Assembly (NCBI GenBank): GCA_045637095.1
Contig: JAZTYX010000019.1
Span: forward strand, 1-14,802
Direction: 5' to 3'
Length of the DNA: 14,802 bases
Origin: UMGS1649 sp045637095
GTDB lineage: Bacteria > Bacillota > Clostridia > TANB77 > CAG-465
The notes below the pieces were generated by a model. The model worked only from the letters and a program-made list of their open reading frames with translations. It made no database searches and was not told where the DNA came from. Shown here one piece after another: positions 1 through 6,357 of this stretch (position 1 is its first letter; every line of letters begins with the position of its first letter). A program made the translations under genes and the position numbers.

Positions 1-408
1 ATCGTAAAGTTCTATTTCATTTACTTTTTCACCATTAACCGTTAGAGGTACTATCATCTTATCTCTAGATTTGAATTCTTCACAAGAATCTACAAACTCA
101 GACAATAGATATTCTTCCTTACTTATTCCTTCTTCAGGAAATCTTTCAGCTTCTGGTAATACTACTTTTACTATCTTTGGAGATAGTTCATTTATTATTA
201 TTCCTGCAAAATCTTGCGCTTCATGCTTTATATCTTTAGCTGCAGATATAGCTGCTAAAATTATTACTAGCGGTATAGCTATTACCATTCCAACTACTAA
301 GTTAAAGAAACTTATTACTATACCAATCCCTATTAAAAAGTATAGAAATTTCTTTATCTTTTCTTTTTTTTCTTGTTCCTTTCTTGCCATTTCTTCTCTT
401 AGGCTCAT
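1..408 (-). CDS. DUF3137-like membrane protein, N-terminal part (runs off left edge)
   Basis: The first 136 codons are in the window; the C-terminus lies beyond the left edge. The start is the ATG at 408-406, preceded by a GGGGTGAG Shine-Dalgarno with a few bases' spacing. A charged, lysine/glutamate-rich N-terminus (residues 1-20) is followed by two closely spaced hydrophobic helices (about 20-35 and 37-57). The soluble stretch after them contains an EGIS-x-EEYLLSE-like segment and a later acidic segment ending in EIELYD. This arrangement (twin N-terminal helices, then a cytosolic domain starting with 'GIS..E') resembles DUF3137 proteins, whose function is unknown. It has its own consensus promoter and is not obviously tied to sigK upstream. 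The assignment rests on remembered family pattern only and the truncated view limits it. Confidence 0.6.
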   Translation of the reverse strand, partial: MSLREEMARKEQEKKEKIKKFLYFLIGIGIVISFFNLVVGMVIAIPLVIILAAISAAKDIKHEAQDFAGIIINELSPKIVKVVLPEAERFPEEGISKEEYLLSEFVDSCEEFKSRDKMIVPLTVNGEKVNEIELYD

Positions 409-445
409 TTTCTCACCCCAATATATAATCTCTTTTAATTAAAAA

Positions 446-475
446 ATTATATCACATAAGAAAATTAAAGTTCAA
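446..475 (-). promoter_or_regulatory. Sigma-A-type promoter for the DUF3137 gene
   Basis: On the minus strand, TTGAAC (-35, 470-475) and TATAAT (-10, 446-451) are separated by 18 bases. The -10 box lies about 38 bases upstream of the start codon. An AT palindrome, TTTTAATTAAAA (433-444), sits in the leader. Confidence 0.7.
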
Positions 476-485
476 TAAGTATTTG

Positions 486-1178
486 TTATTTTTCTTCTAA
501 TATGAACTTATTTAACTTTTTACCAACCTTTGTTTCAATTCTAGATACATACGACCTAGATATATTAAGCATATCTGCAATCTCTTGCTGTGTTCTTTCC
601 TTCTCCCCGTTTAATCCATATCTCATGTTAATAATATTTCTATCTCTAATACTAAGTTTGGTGTTAATATATTTTATCATATCCTCAGTTATAACTTTTG
701 TATATATATCATCTATCGGATCTATACTTTCTTCTTCAATTACATCTATAAGTTCCATATCATTTCCATCTTTATCTGTCCCTATTACACTATTTATTGA
801 AACATCTCCGCTCGTCTTTTTTAATCCTCTTAAATGCATAAGTATTTCGTTTTCTATACATCTGCTACAATATGTAGATAGCTTAAAGCCTTTATCTTCC
901 TTAAAGCTATCTACTCCTTTAATTAATCCAATTGTTCCTATAGATATATATTCTTCATTATCTTGCGTTGTAGCTGCATACTTTTTAGCAATATGTGCAA
1001 CGAGTCTCAAATTGTGTTCTATTAGTTTATTTCTTGCTTCCTTCTCTCCCATAAAATGTTTCTTTAACAAGTATTCTTCTTCGCTTTTACTTAAAGCTTC
1101 AGGAAAAAGCTTTTCTTCAGAAATATATCCAAAAAGCAAAAACACATAAGATAATATATTAGATAAAAACTGTAACAT
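486..1178 (-). CDS. sigK: RNA polymerase sporulation sigma factor SigK (pro-sigma-K)
   Basis: Late mother-cell sigma factor that directs RNA polymerase to spore coat, cortex and maturation genes. The 230-aa protein has region 2 (residues about 46-120) with RNKLIEHNLRLVAHI and SIGTIGLIKG, the CIENEILM segment at 107-114, the IGTDKDGN block at 132-139, and a region 4 helix-turn-helix (about 195-220, TQQEIADMLNISRSYVSRIE). EHNLRLVAHI and the IG-D-K-x-GN block favour SigK over SigE. The first 20 or so residues are strongly hydrophobic before the FPEALS start of the mature form. This looks like the inhibitory pro-sequence removed by an intramembrane protease. The frame is continuous across the region interrupted by skin elements in some Bacillus and Clostridioides strains. 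The ATG at 1178 follows GAGGTG by six bases. An in-frame GTG at 1187 lies inside that Shine-Dalgarno and is not the start. Confidence 0.93.
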   Translation of the reverse strand: MLQFLSNILSYVFLLFGYISEEKLFPEALSKSEEEYLLKKHFMGEKEARNKLIEHNLRLVAHIAKKYAATTQDNEEYISIGTIGLIKGVDSFKEDKGFKLSTYCSRCIENEILMHLRGLKKTSGDVSINSVIGTDKDGNDMELIDVIEEESIDPIDDIYTKVITEDMIKYINTKLSIRDRNIINMRYGLNGEKERTQQEIADMLNISRSYVSRIETKVGKKLNKFILEEK

Positions 1179-1222
1179 ACAATGCACCTCTAAATATATT
1201 TGTATTAAACAAAAAAATATTT

Positions 1223-1253
1223 TTGCCTGTCACGCAAATCCATTTTGTATAAT
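1223..1253 (+). promoter_or_regulatory. Probable promoter for the DUF1540 gene
   Basis: A perfect TATAAT (1248-1253) lies 39 bases before the start codon. The best -35 is a weak TTGCCT (1223-1228) with a long 19-base spacer, so the -10 is much better supported than the -35. A small inverted repeat, TTTGC (1222-1226) and GCAAA (1234-1238), overlaps the -35 region in the spacer shared with divergent sigK. Confidence 0.45.
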
Positions 1254-1292
1254 TTTATACATATTACAAACAATATATATGAGGTGAAAATA

Positions 1293-1487
1293 ATGAGTAA
1301 AAACGAAGGTCATCAAAAAATAAAATGCACAGTTGCAGACTGTACTCACAATTGTATAGAAGATTCTACTTGCAGACTAGAAGAAATATCTGTGTGTAAC
1401 TGCAATGCAGTTAAAACAAAAGATCCTAAAAAAGATACAGCTTGTGCATCATACAAATATGATAATGTACAACCAATAGAGAAATAA
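1293..1487 (+). CDS. Small cysteine-rich DUF1540 protein
   Basis: The 64-aa protein starts at the ATG at 1293, six bases after a GAGGTG Shine-Dalgarno (1281-1286). An in-frame ATG at 1245 has no such site. Seven cysteines lie at residues 12, 17, 21, 27, 35, 37 and 51. The order IKC-x4-C, then C-RLEEISV-C-x-C, then a terminal TACASY fits DUF1540, a short domain common in Clostridia that probably binds metal and has no settled function. It has no signal peptide or membrane segment. It is the only plus-strand gene here, divergent from sigK and convergent with the NAD kinase gene, with which it shares a terminator. Proximity to sigK makes a sporulation link possible but unproven. Confidence 0.75.
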   Translation: MSKNEGHQKIKCTVADCTHNCIEDSTCRLEEISVCNCNAVKTKDPKKDTACASYKYDNVQPIEK

Positions 1488-1491
1488 ATAA

Positions 1492-1518
1492 CCAGCCACA
1501 GTAATTTACTGTGGCTGG
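1492..1518. terminator. Bidirectional terminator between DUF1540 and NAD kinase genes
   Basis: A perfect inverted repeat: CCAGCCACAGTAA (1492-1504), one base, then its reverse complement (1506-1518). It starts five bases past the DUF1540 stop and lies six bases past the convergent NAD kinase stop. Minus-strand reading gives the better T-rich tail (TTATTTATTT). The plus-strand tail is weak. Confidence 0.8.
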
Positions 1519-1524
1519 CTTAAG

Positions 1525-2310
1525 TTAGATGAGCTTTTCGCGAATCTTCTTTACGAAGCTGTTTTTTCTATCAGACAAGGTAACCATATATCTATCCGAA
1601 TAAGAGATAGTTATACTGTTATAGTTACCTTCAAACACATTAATGCCATCTGCAATGATTTTAATACTACTTTCATTTGCAGGGGTTAGAAGTATATCCA
1701 TTCCAGAGGGAATGCAAATACTCTTTGGCATACAGTGTATTTTGCTGTTAACAATAGCCTCGATAGGAGTCATCTGAATCGCTTCAATTGACGGAAACAT
1801 TATACTTCCTACAGAAGAAATGTTTCTTGCCGTTGAACCCGTTGGGGTTGCAAAAATGAGTCCAGTACCAACGAAGGTTTCTAAGAATTCATATCCGATG
1901 TTTACGTTTGCTCTAAAGGTTTTATCTTCAGCATTAAGAACGTTAAACTCGTTTACCGCATAGAAAGTTCTTTCTTTACCTGCAGTATTTACAGTAAGTT
2001 TTACATATCTTAAATGCTCTTCGATATAGTTAGGAATATTTTCTACGAACATTTTCGCACTGGTAATATCGAAACTCTGCATAAAACCTAAGGTCCCACA
2101 ATTTATTCCGATATACTTCGTTTCTGTATCGTAGTTATTATCGCTTATCCATTTGATAAACGTTCCATCTCCTCCAAAGCCAATTACAATGTCTGGATTT
2201 TCATCCGTAACTTCGTATCCAGCGGCTATAAGCTCTTTCCGAACTTCTTCAGAAACAACCCACGCGTTGTTTTTGGTACTGTTTACATAGAGTTTAACTT
2301 TCTTCATCAT
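1525..2310 (-). CDS. NAD(+)/NADH kinase family protein, divergent active site
   Basis: NAD kinases make NADP(H) by phosphorylating the 2'-hydroxyl of the adenosine ribose of NAD(H) in the cytosol. The 261-aa length fits the short Firmicutes type. Visible motifs are GGDGT (residues 46-50), the NE pair (120-121), a TPTGSTA loop (155-161) and a late DG (221-222). Two normally conserved spots differ. The usual GDGL reads GTGL (148-151), and the aromatic residue usually following GSTA is Arg162; the following AGGP-like turn reads VGSI. These positions contact nucleotide in characterised enzymes, so activity or substrate may be altered. The ATG at 2310 is nine bases after GGAGG; an adjacent ATG at 2307 is equally possible. 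The gene overlaps the PHP gene upstream by 17 bases. G+C is higher than in neighbouring operons. Confidence 0.82.
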   Translation of the reverse strand: MMKKVKLYVNSTKNNAWVVSEEVRKELIAAGYEVTDENPDIVIGFGGDGTFIKWISDNNYDTETKYIGINCGTLGFMQSFDITSAKMFVENIPNYIEEHLRYVKLTVNTAGKERTFYAVNEFNVLNAEDKTFRANVNIGYEFLETFVGTGLIFATPTGSTARNISSVGSIMFPSIEAIQMTPIEAIVNSKIHCMPKSICIPSGMDILLTPANESSIKIIADGINVFEGNYNSITISYSDRYMVTLSDRKNSFVKKIREKLI

Positions 2311-3169
2311 ATCCTTTAACCTCCGTAAACAAGTTTTGTATGCTGACTCTCTCAATGTTGAGATTGTCGTTTTTTCCGCTCCTTATGCGAACCTTTGGCG
2401 ATACAACAGGACCGTGGTAATCACTGCCGCAACTTACGTAGAGGCCAAACTCATGTGCCATCTTAAGAAGCTCAAAAGTGAGTTCCTTAGGACAATCACT
2501 ATGGTACGCCTCAATGGCCATAAGGCCATATTCCTTGAGCCCACAAATATATTCCCGAAGTTCGGGAATTGTCTTCTTAAGACTTCTCGGATGGGCAAGA
2601 CAAGGAACTCCACCAGCACCTAAGATACATTCAATAAGCTCTTTATCTGTAGGATCAACCTGCTTATCTGTAATAAGTGGTTTTACAGGATTAAGGTACT
2701 TATCGAAAGCCTCAGGTACGCTTGAAACATATCCATACTTAAGGCAAAGCTTTGCAACTTCAGGTCTTCCAATATTTCCGATAGAACCAAGAAGCGCCAC
2801 GACATCTTCATCCGCAAACTCCATACCGTAATGCTTCTTAAGAAGCGAAAGCAGAGACCTTGTTCTGTTTCTGCTATCTTCAGTATATGCATCACAAAGC
2901 TCGTTCAATGCTTTGTTTTTAAGGTCAATGTTGTGACCTAAAATGTGGATGTTTATAGTTGCCGGGGATTTTGCTGTAAATTCTACGCTTGGAATTACAA
3001 CGATGTCCTTATGCGGATTGTTTGCTACCGCTATTTTACTACCTTCGATGTTGTTGTGGTCTGAAATTGCTATCATTGATGTCTGCCGGTCTCGTGCCAT
3101 AGTAACAACCTGAAGAGGTTCATACTCTCCGTCTGAATAAATTGTGTGTAAATGCAAATCTGTGTACAT
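2294..3169 (-). CDS. PHP-domain metallophosphoesterase (TrpH/YciV/RNase AM-like)
   Basis: The 291-aa protein has the full PHP metal-ligand series: DLHLHT (His6, His8), SDG (Asp13), SDHN (Asp37, His38), SVEF (Glu63), NIHILGH (His75 and His79), LAHP (His193), AYH (His223) and GSDYHG (Asp250, His252). The size and motif order match the stand-alone PHP phosphoesterases that hydrolyse 3',5'-nucleoside bisphosphates or trim RNA 5' ends. The usual GRPH motif reads GRPE (134-137), of uncertain effect. An AAGGAG Shine-Dalgarno lies nine bases before the ATG. It has its own strong promoter and overlaps the NAD kinase gene by 17 bases, so the two are co-expressed. Sampled G+C is 47-50%, against about 33% in the next operon. 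If the substrate is 3'-phosphoadenosine 5'-phosphate or a similar nucleotide, pairing with a nucleotide kinase would make sense, but this is inference. Confidence 0.85.
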   Translation of the reverse strand: MYTDLHLHTIYSDGEYEPLQVVTMARDRQTSMIAISDHNNIEGSKIAVANNPHKDIVVIPSVEFTAKSPATINIHILGHNIDLKNKALNELCDAYTEDSRNRTRSLLSLLKKHYGMEFADEDVVALLGSIGNIGRPEVAKLCLKYGYVSSVPEAFDKYLNPVKPLITDKQVDPTDKELIECILGAGGVPCLAHPRSLKKTIPELREYICGLKEYGLMAIEAYHSDCPKELTFELLKMAHEFGLYVSCGSDYHGPVVSPKVRIRSGKNDNLNIERVSIQNLFTEVKGYDEES

Positions 3170-3237
3170 GCTAATACTCTCCTTTTCTTCGTTCTATGCC
3201 TATAGTTAAGGCATGCTAATATTTTTTCAACACATAT

Positions 3238-3266
3238 ATTTTACCACAAATTAGCCGTTTTTGCAA
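3238..3266 (-). promoter_or_regulatory. Sigma-A-type promoter for the PHP-NAD kinase operon
   Basis: TTGCAA (-35, 3261-3266) and TAAAAT (-10, 3238-3243) are separated by 17 bases on the minus strand. A small inverted repeat, ATGCCT (3196-3201) and AGGCAT (3209-3214), lies in the leader between the promoter and the Shine-Dalgarno and could be an operator or a leader hairpin. Confidence 0.75.
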
Positions 3267-3305
3267 CTTGTAATTAACAAAATGTTAGTAACAAAGAATG
3301 AAAAT

Positions 3306-3330
3306 AAGAGTAGACGTTTCGTCTACTCTT
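3306..3330 (-). terminator. Terminator of the trhP-tcdA operon
   Basis: An 11-bp perfect stem (AAGAGTAGACG and its complement) with a three-base loop, starting six bases after the stop codon of the 181-aa gene. On the minus strand it is followed by ATTTTCATTC. Confidence 0.8.
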
Positions 3331-3336
3331 TACATT

Positions 3337-3882
3337 TTATTTTACATATTCATATGAATCTTCAAACTCTTTCTTTGCAACAAAATTAAATTCTACATCT
3401 ATAACTTCACCTTTTTTATTGTACTTTACATCATAAAATATAACTATTGCTTCTTTAGGGGCTGTTAAGTATGCTCCCCATAATTCTGCTCCAAAAAATT
3501 CGTCATCATTTTCATAATTTAAATATAGTCCTCTTTCTTTTATTAAGAACTTCATTTCTTTAGTCAACTTTTCACCATACTTCCACGCAAGAAGCTCTTT
3601 AGGTAATTGTTCATATTTATTATTAGATATGTTTTTATGATTTGCAAGAAACCATTCTTTGGTTTTCGGCGATGGAAATCCTGCACTATCTATTTTTATA
3701 TAATCTCCACTTACCGCAAATTGGCCTTCACCATTATTGCTCTCTTGAGAAAATACTTCATATACTCCATTTTCTCTATATATTATTTTCCCTTGGCTAA
3801 TTAATTCCTTTTCTTTAGTACTTCCTTTACCAAGTTCATATGCTTCAACTATTTCGCCTTTTTTCTTAATAACTTTAGCCAT
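3337..3882 (-). CDS. Hypothetical cytosolic protein, 181 aa, last gene of trhP-tcdA operon
   Basis: I do not recognise a characterised family. The protein is soluble, with no signal peptide or membrane segment. Landmarks are a lysine-rich start, a short beta-rich segment (YELGKG, then IIYRENGVYEVFS), a GDYIKIDSAGFPSP stretch around residues 59-72, KEWFLANH, a WGAYLTAPK-like segment and a closing NFVAKKEFE. The even spacing of glycine, proline and aromatic residues suggests a conserved fold rather than a random frame. An AGGAGG Shine-Dalgarno lies five bases before the ATG and overlaps the 12-base gap after the tcdA stop, so the two are tightly coupled. Position suggests a role near tRNA modification or general housekeeping, but nothing in the sequence fixes a function. 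Confidence 0.8.
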   Translation of the reverse strand: MAKVIKKKGEIVEAYELGKGSTKEKELISQGKIIYRENGVYEVFSQESNNGEGQFAVSGDYIKIDSAGFPSPKTKEWFLANHKNISNNKYEQLPKELLAWKYGEKLTKEMKFLIKERGLYLNYENDDEFFGAELWGAYLTAPKEAIVIFYDVKYNKKGEVIDVEFNFVAKKEFEDSYEYVK

Positions 3883-3894
3883 ATGAACCTCCTA

Positions 3895-4590
3895 TTATTT
3901 ATTCGTTAAATCTTTCACTACTTCTGATGCTATTATTAGTCCTGCAACTGAAGGTACAAAAGATACACTTCCTAAAGTTGTTGTATTTGTTTTTACTGCT
4001 GGTTCTGTACTATATACAACTTTAACTTTAGTTATTCCTTCCTCTTTAAGACGTTTTCTTACTATCTTAGCTAGAGGGCACATTTCTGTTTTAGATATGT
4101 CTGTTACTGTAAGTTTTAATGGATCTAGTTTATTTGCCGTCCCCATTGAAGATATTATTTGTATATCTTGTTTCTTACAATATTTTATAAGAGCTATTTT
4201 AGACTCTGTGCTATCTATTGCATCTACTACATAATCTACATCTTTAGTTATGTATGTTGGTATATTTGTTTCATCAATAAATTCTTTAACTGTATCTACT
4301 TTTATGCTTGGATTTATTAGACTTACACGTTTTTTAGCAACTTCTACCTTAGAGTTACCCACATTATCCACTGTGGCAATTATTTGTCTGTTGATGTTTG
4401 TTACATCTACAACATCTTTATCTACTACAGTTATATGTCCTACTCCAATTCTTGCTAAAGCTTCAAGCGTATATGATCCTACTCCACCTACTCCACATAT
4501 TACTACGTGAGATTTTTTTATAGTTTCTAACTTTTCTTTCCCTAGAACTATTTCTGTTCTGTCACTAATTTTGTTTATATCTAAATCCAC
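3895..4590 (-). CDS. tcdA: tRNA threonylcarbamoyladenosine dehydratase
   Basis: An E1-like (ThiF/MoeB-fold) enzyme that uses ATP to cyclise t6A at position 37 of ANN-decoding tRNAs to ct6A. The 231-aa protein has the nucleotide-binding loop GVGGVGS (33-39), NINRQ (65-69), VDAIDS (122-127), the TcdA-typical SSMGTANKLDP stretch (147-157), CPLAKIVRKRLK (171-182) and the hydrophobic C-terminal helix ending SEVVKDL. It lacks the zinc-binding CxxC pairs of MoeB/ThiF, which fits TcdA. The start is a GTG at 4590 that shares its first base with the upstream TAG stop (TAGTG, one-base overlap). An AAGGAG lies nine bases upstream. It is translationally coupled to the U32-family gene. Confidence 0.9.
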   Translation of the reverse strand: MDLDINKISDRTEIVLGKEKLETIKKSHVVICGVGGVGSYTLEALARIGVGHITVVDKDVVDVTNINRQIIATVDNVGNSKVEVAKKRVSLINPSIKVDTVKEFIDETNIPTYITKDVDYVVDAIDSTESKIALIKYCKKQDIQIISSMGTANKLDPLKLTVTDISKTEMCPLAKIVRKRLKEEGITKVKVVYSTEPAVKTNTTTLGSVSFVPSVAGLIIASEVVKDLTNK

Positions 4591-5822
4591 TATTTCTTTC
4601 TCCTTATAACATAGTTTACATCCATATTATATGGTACTTTAATTATTACAGATTGTCCTTTTACTCCAGGGTTTACTGTATCTATTCTTTCGCGTGTTTT
4701 AGAATCATAAAGTTCTTCTATGTTAAATTCATGTGGAGTTATATCTCCTGGTACCATTACATCTAGTAAATCTCCTACAGATAGTTTATTTCTAATCTCT
4801 ACGTGATATAGATTATCTCCTAGATTTTCTAATACTTTTGCACCATATTCATATTTTAGGTTTTCACTAAAACCATCATAATCATGGATATCTTGGTTAT
4901 TTGAATTAGTAAAATAGAATTCTGAAAGGCCTCTTGTTTTTACCTTTTCAAGTTCTGGTAAGTAGTCTTCATAATTCCAAGTTTCAGGATTTGCATAGTA
5001 ATCATCTATCGCTTTTCTATATGCACTAACAACAGTTGCTAGATAGTAGTCTGTTTTAAGTCTTCCTTCTATCTTTAAACTATCCATTTCCATAGCTGCT
5101 AAAACTGGTATTTGTTTTAGTAAACAAAGATCTTTAGATGAGAATATATATGTTCCTTTTTCATCATAGTCTATGTTTATTATACTTCCAGGTTTATTTA
5201 CTTCTTCTGCTGTTAACTTATATTGCCATCTACAAGGTTGGCTACAATCTCCGCAGTTTGCTCCTCTATCTGAAAGGTATTGGCTTAAATAGCATCTACC
5301 AGAATATGCATAACAAATTGCACCATGAATAAACATCTCAACTTCTAAATCTGCTGGTTTGTTTTTCATAATATATTCAATTTTATCTCTAGATAATTCT
5401 CTTGCAAGTATTACTCTTTTAGCCCCATATGTATGCCAGAATTTAGCTGCTTCTACACTTGTTATATTAGCTTGTGTACTAATATGTATTTCCATATTAG
5501 GTGCAGTTTCTTTAATACACGCAATAACGCCAGGATCGCTTGCTATAATTGCATCAGCATTTATTCTATCTAATCTTTTTATTTCTTCTCGTATTTCTTC
5601 ATAATCTTTATCATAGGCGTAAATATTCATTGCTACGTAAACTTTTTTACCTATTGAATGTGCATATTTAATTGTATCCTCTAAATCGTCAGAGTCCATT
5701 TCTGCTCTACTTCTTAGAGATAATTTAGCTGTTCCAGCATATACCGCATCTGCTCCATACATAAATGCTACTTTAGCTTTTGCTAAGCTTCCTGCTGGTG
5801 CTAATAATTCCATCTTTTTCAT
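4590..5822 (-). CDS. U32-family protein, prephenate-dependent tRNA uridine hydroxylase type (TrhP-like)
   Basis: U32 proteins of this size are annotated as peptidases. Characterised relatives (YegQ/TrhP, B. subtilis YrrN/YrrO) act in hydroxylating uridine 34 of tRNAs. The 410-aa protein opens with ELLAPAGS (5-12), has a TIM-barrel-like first half with STQANI (115-120), the U32 signature EMFIHGAICYAYSGRC (162-177), and a cysteine cluster NCGDCSQPCRW (189-199) that, with Cys170 and Cys177, could hold an iron-sulfur cluster. The ATG at 5822 lies six bases after GGAGTG; the upstream in-frame codons lack a Shine-Dalgarno. Close relatives often sit beside an O-methyltransferase gene, which is absent here. 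Instead it overlaps tcdA by one base, pairing two anticodon-loop modification genes. Confidence 0.85.
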   Translation of the reverse strand: MKKMELLAPAGSLAKAKVAFMYGADAVYAGTAKLSLRSRAEMDSDDLEDTIKYAHSIGKKVYVAMNIYAYDKDYEEIREEIKRLDRINADAIIASDPGVIACIKETAPNMEIHISTQANITSVEAAKFWHTYGAKRVILARELSRDKIEYIMKNKPADLEVEMFIHGAICYAYSGRCYLSQYLSDRGANCGDCSQPCRWQYKLTAEEVNKPGSIINIDYDEKGTYIFSSKDLCLLKQIPVLAAMEMDSLKIEGRLKTDYYLATVVSAYRKAIDDYYANPETWNYEDYLPELEKVKTRGLSEFYFTNSNNQDIHDYDGFSENLKYEYGAKVLENLGDNLYHVEIRNKLSVGDLLDVMVPGDITPHEFNIEELYDSKTRERIDTVNPGVKGQSVIIKVPYNMDVNYVIRRKK

Positions 5823-5841
5823 TTTAATCACTCCAAGTATT

Positions 5842-5870
5842 ATTTTAACATAAAAGTTATGTTTTCTCAA
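5842..5870 (-). promoter_or_regulatory. Promoter of the trhP-tcdA operon with palindrome in the spacer
   Basis: TTGAGA (-35, 5865-5870) and TAAAAT (-10, 5842-5847) are 17 bases apart. The spacer holds a perfect inverted repeat, AACATAA (5847-5853), three bases, TTATGTT (5857-5863). This is where a repressor dimer or MerR-type activator could bind. Confidence 0.65.
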
Positions 5871-5887
5871 GACAAGTAGACAGAAAA

Positions 5888-5911
5888 AAGGCCCAGTACT
5901 TACTGGACCTT
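5888..5911 (-). terminator. Terminator of the 104-aa gene
   Basis: A ten-pair stem with one internal mismatch (AAGG-x-CCAGT and its partner) and a four-base loop, followed on the minus strand by an uninterrupted run of T. The stop codon of the 104-aa gene (5910-5912) lies in the upstream arm. Confidence 0.85.
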
Positions 5912-6224
5912 ATGGGAAATATATATGAGTTTCATCGGCCTTACAAGGAATATCCAACGTTTCAAAGAACGCTCTGATGTTTGCATTCCTGTTTTCGGGA
6001 TCAAGCCAAGGAGCTTTAGGAAAATCTCTTCCTAAAAGTTCATAAAGCTCATCATAGCTGACTCTGCCGCTTGTCTTTTCACATATATCTGCCCATTCCT
6101 CTACAAAGGATAATCTGTTTCTTCCATCCAAGTATTGTTCAATTGCTGACCAATACTGTGAGCGAATACCAAAGACATCAAAGTCTCTGTGCTCATTTCT
6201 CTTCTTTTTCCGCTTACTAAGCAT
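5910..6224 (-). CDS. Hypothetical small protein, 104 aa, monocistronic
   Basis: I recognise no family. The start is well supported: a strong promoter, GGGGGT six bases before the ATG, and a clean terminator at the end. The N-terminus is very basic (nine of the first thirteen residues are Lys, Arg or His). An acidic, aromatic middle follows (YWSAIEQYLDG around 24-34, FVEEWADICEK 40-50), then YDELYELLGRDFP (57-69), PWLD (72-75) and a short C-terminal tail. There is no signal peptide, helix-turn-helix or zinc site; the two cysteines (48, 94) are single. The protein looks compact and alpha-helical. Sampled G+C (38-40%) is somewhat above the flanking genes. The basic tail could bind nucleic acid, but that is only a guess. 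Confidence 0.78.
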   Translation of the reverse strand: MLSKRKKKRNEHRDFDVFGIRSQYWSAIEQYLDGRNRLSFVEEWADICEKTSGRVSYDELYELLGRDFPKAPWLDPENRNANIRAFFETLDIPCKADETHIYFP

Positions 6225-6254
6225 GATACTACCCCCTATACTATAAATTTCTTC

Positions 6255-6266
6255 GACAAATTTGTC
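6255..6266. promoter_or_regulatory. Perfect 12-bp palindrome downstream of the 104-aa gene promoter
   Basis: GACAAATTTGTC is fully self-complementary. It lies about 26 bases downstream of the -10 box, between the probable transcription start and the Shine-Dalgarno. A repressor operator is the simplest reading; chance is not excluded in AT-rich DNA. Confidence 0.35.
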
Positions 6267-6292
6267 TTGTACTACTATTAACTTGTGGGCAA

Positions 6293-6322
6293 ATTATACC
6301 ACATAAAAGTAGGTATAGTCAA
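6293..6322 (-). promoter_or_regulatory. Strong sigma-A promoter for the 104-aa gene
   Basis: TTGACT (-35, 6317-6322) and a perfect TATAAT (-10, 6293-6298) with an 18-base spacer. The -35 box abuts the T-tail of the upstream mbl terminator. Confidence 0.8.
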
Positions 6323-6327
6323 GAAAA

Positions 6328-6357
6328 AAGAAGTCTTAGATTCTTCTAAAACTTCTT
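6328..6357 (-). terminator. Terminator of mbl/mreB
   Basis: A 13-pair stem with one G-T wobble and a four-base loop, followed by a T-run on the minus strand. The mbl TAG stop (6346-6348) is in the upstream arm. Confidence 0.82.

Noticed and set aside
502..1149. Long plus-strand open frame opposite sigK
   Set aside because: It is the antisense shadow of sigK, with low-complexity Ser/Ile/Leu composition and no Shine-Dalgarno. Similar shadows occur opposite the VirD4, spoIID and kinase genes.
1179..1187. GTG start adding three residues to SigK
   Set aside because: The GTG is part of the GAGGTG Shine-Dalgarno that serves the ATG at 1178. The same reasoning removes the GTG at 8541 (SpoIIID) and at 10412 (SpoIID).
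1188..1245. Sigma-E promoter or SpoIIID box upstream of sigK
   Set aside because: AATACAAAT resembles a sigma-E -10, but no -35 lies at the right distance, and the GACAGG match to the SpoIIID motif is too partial.
5823..5870. Longer N-terminus for the U32-family protein
   Set aside because: The extension would cover the promoter and Shine-Dalgarno, and the family motif ELLAPAGS begins right after the chosen ATG at 5822.
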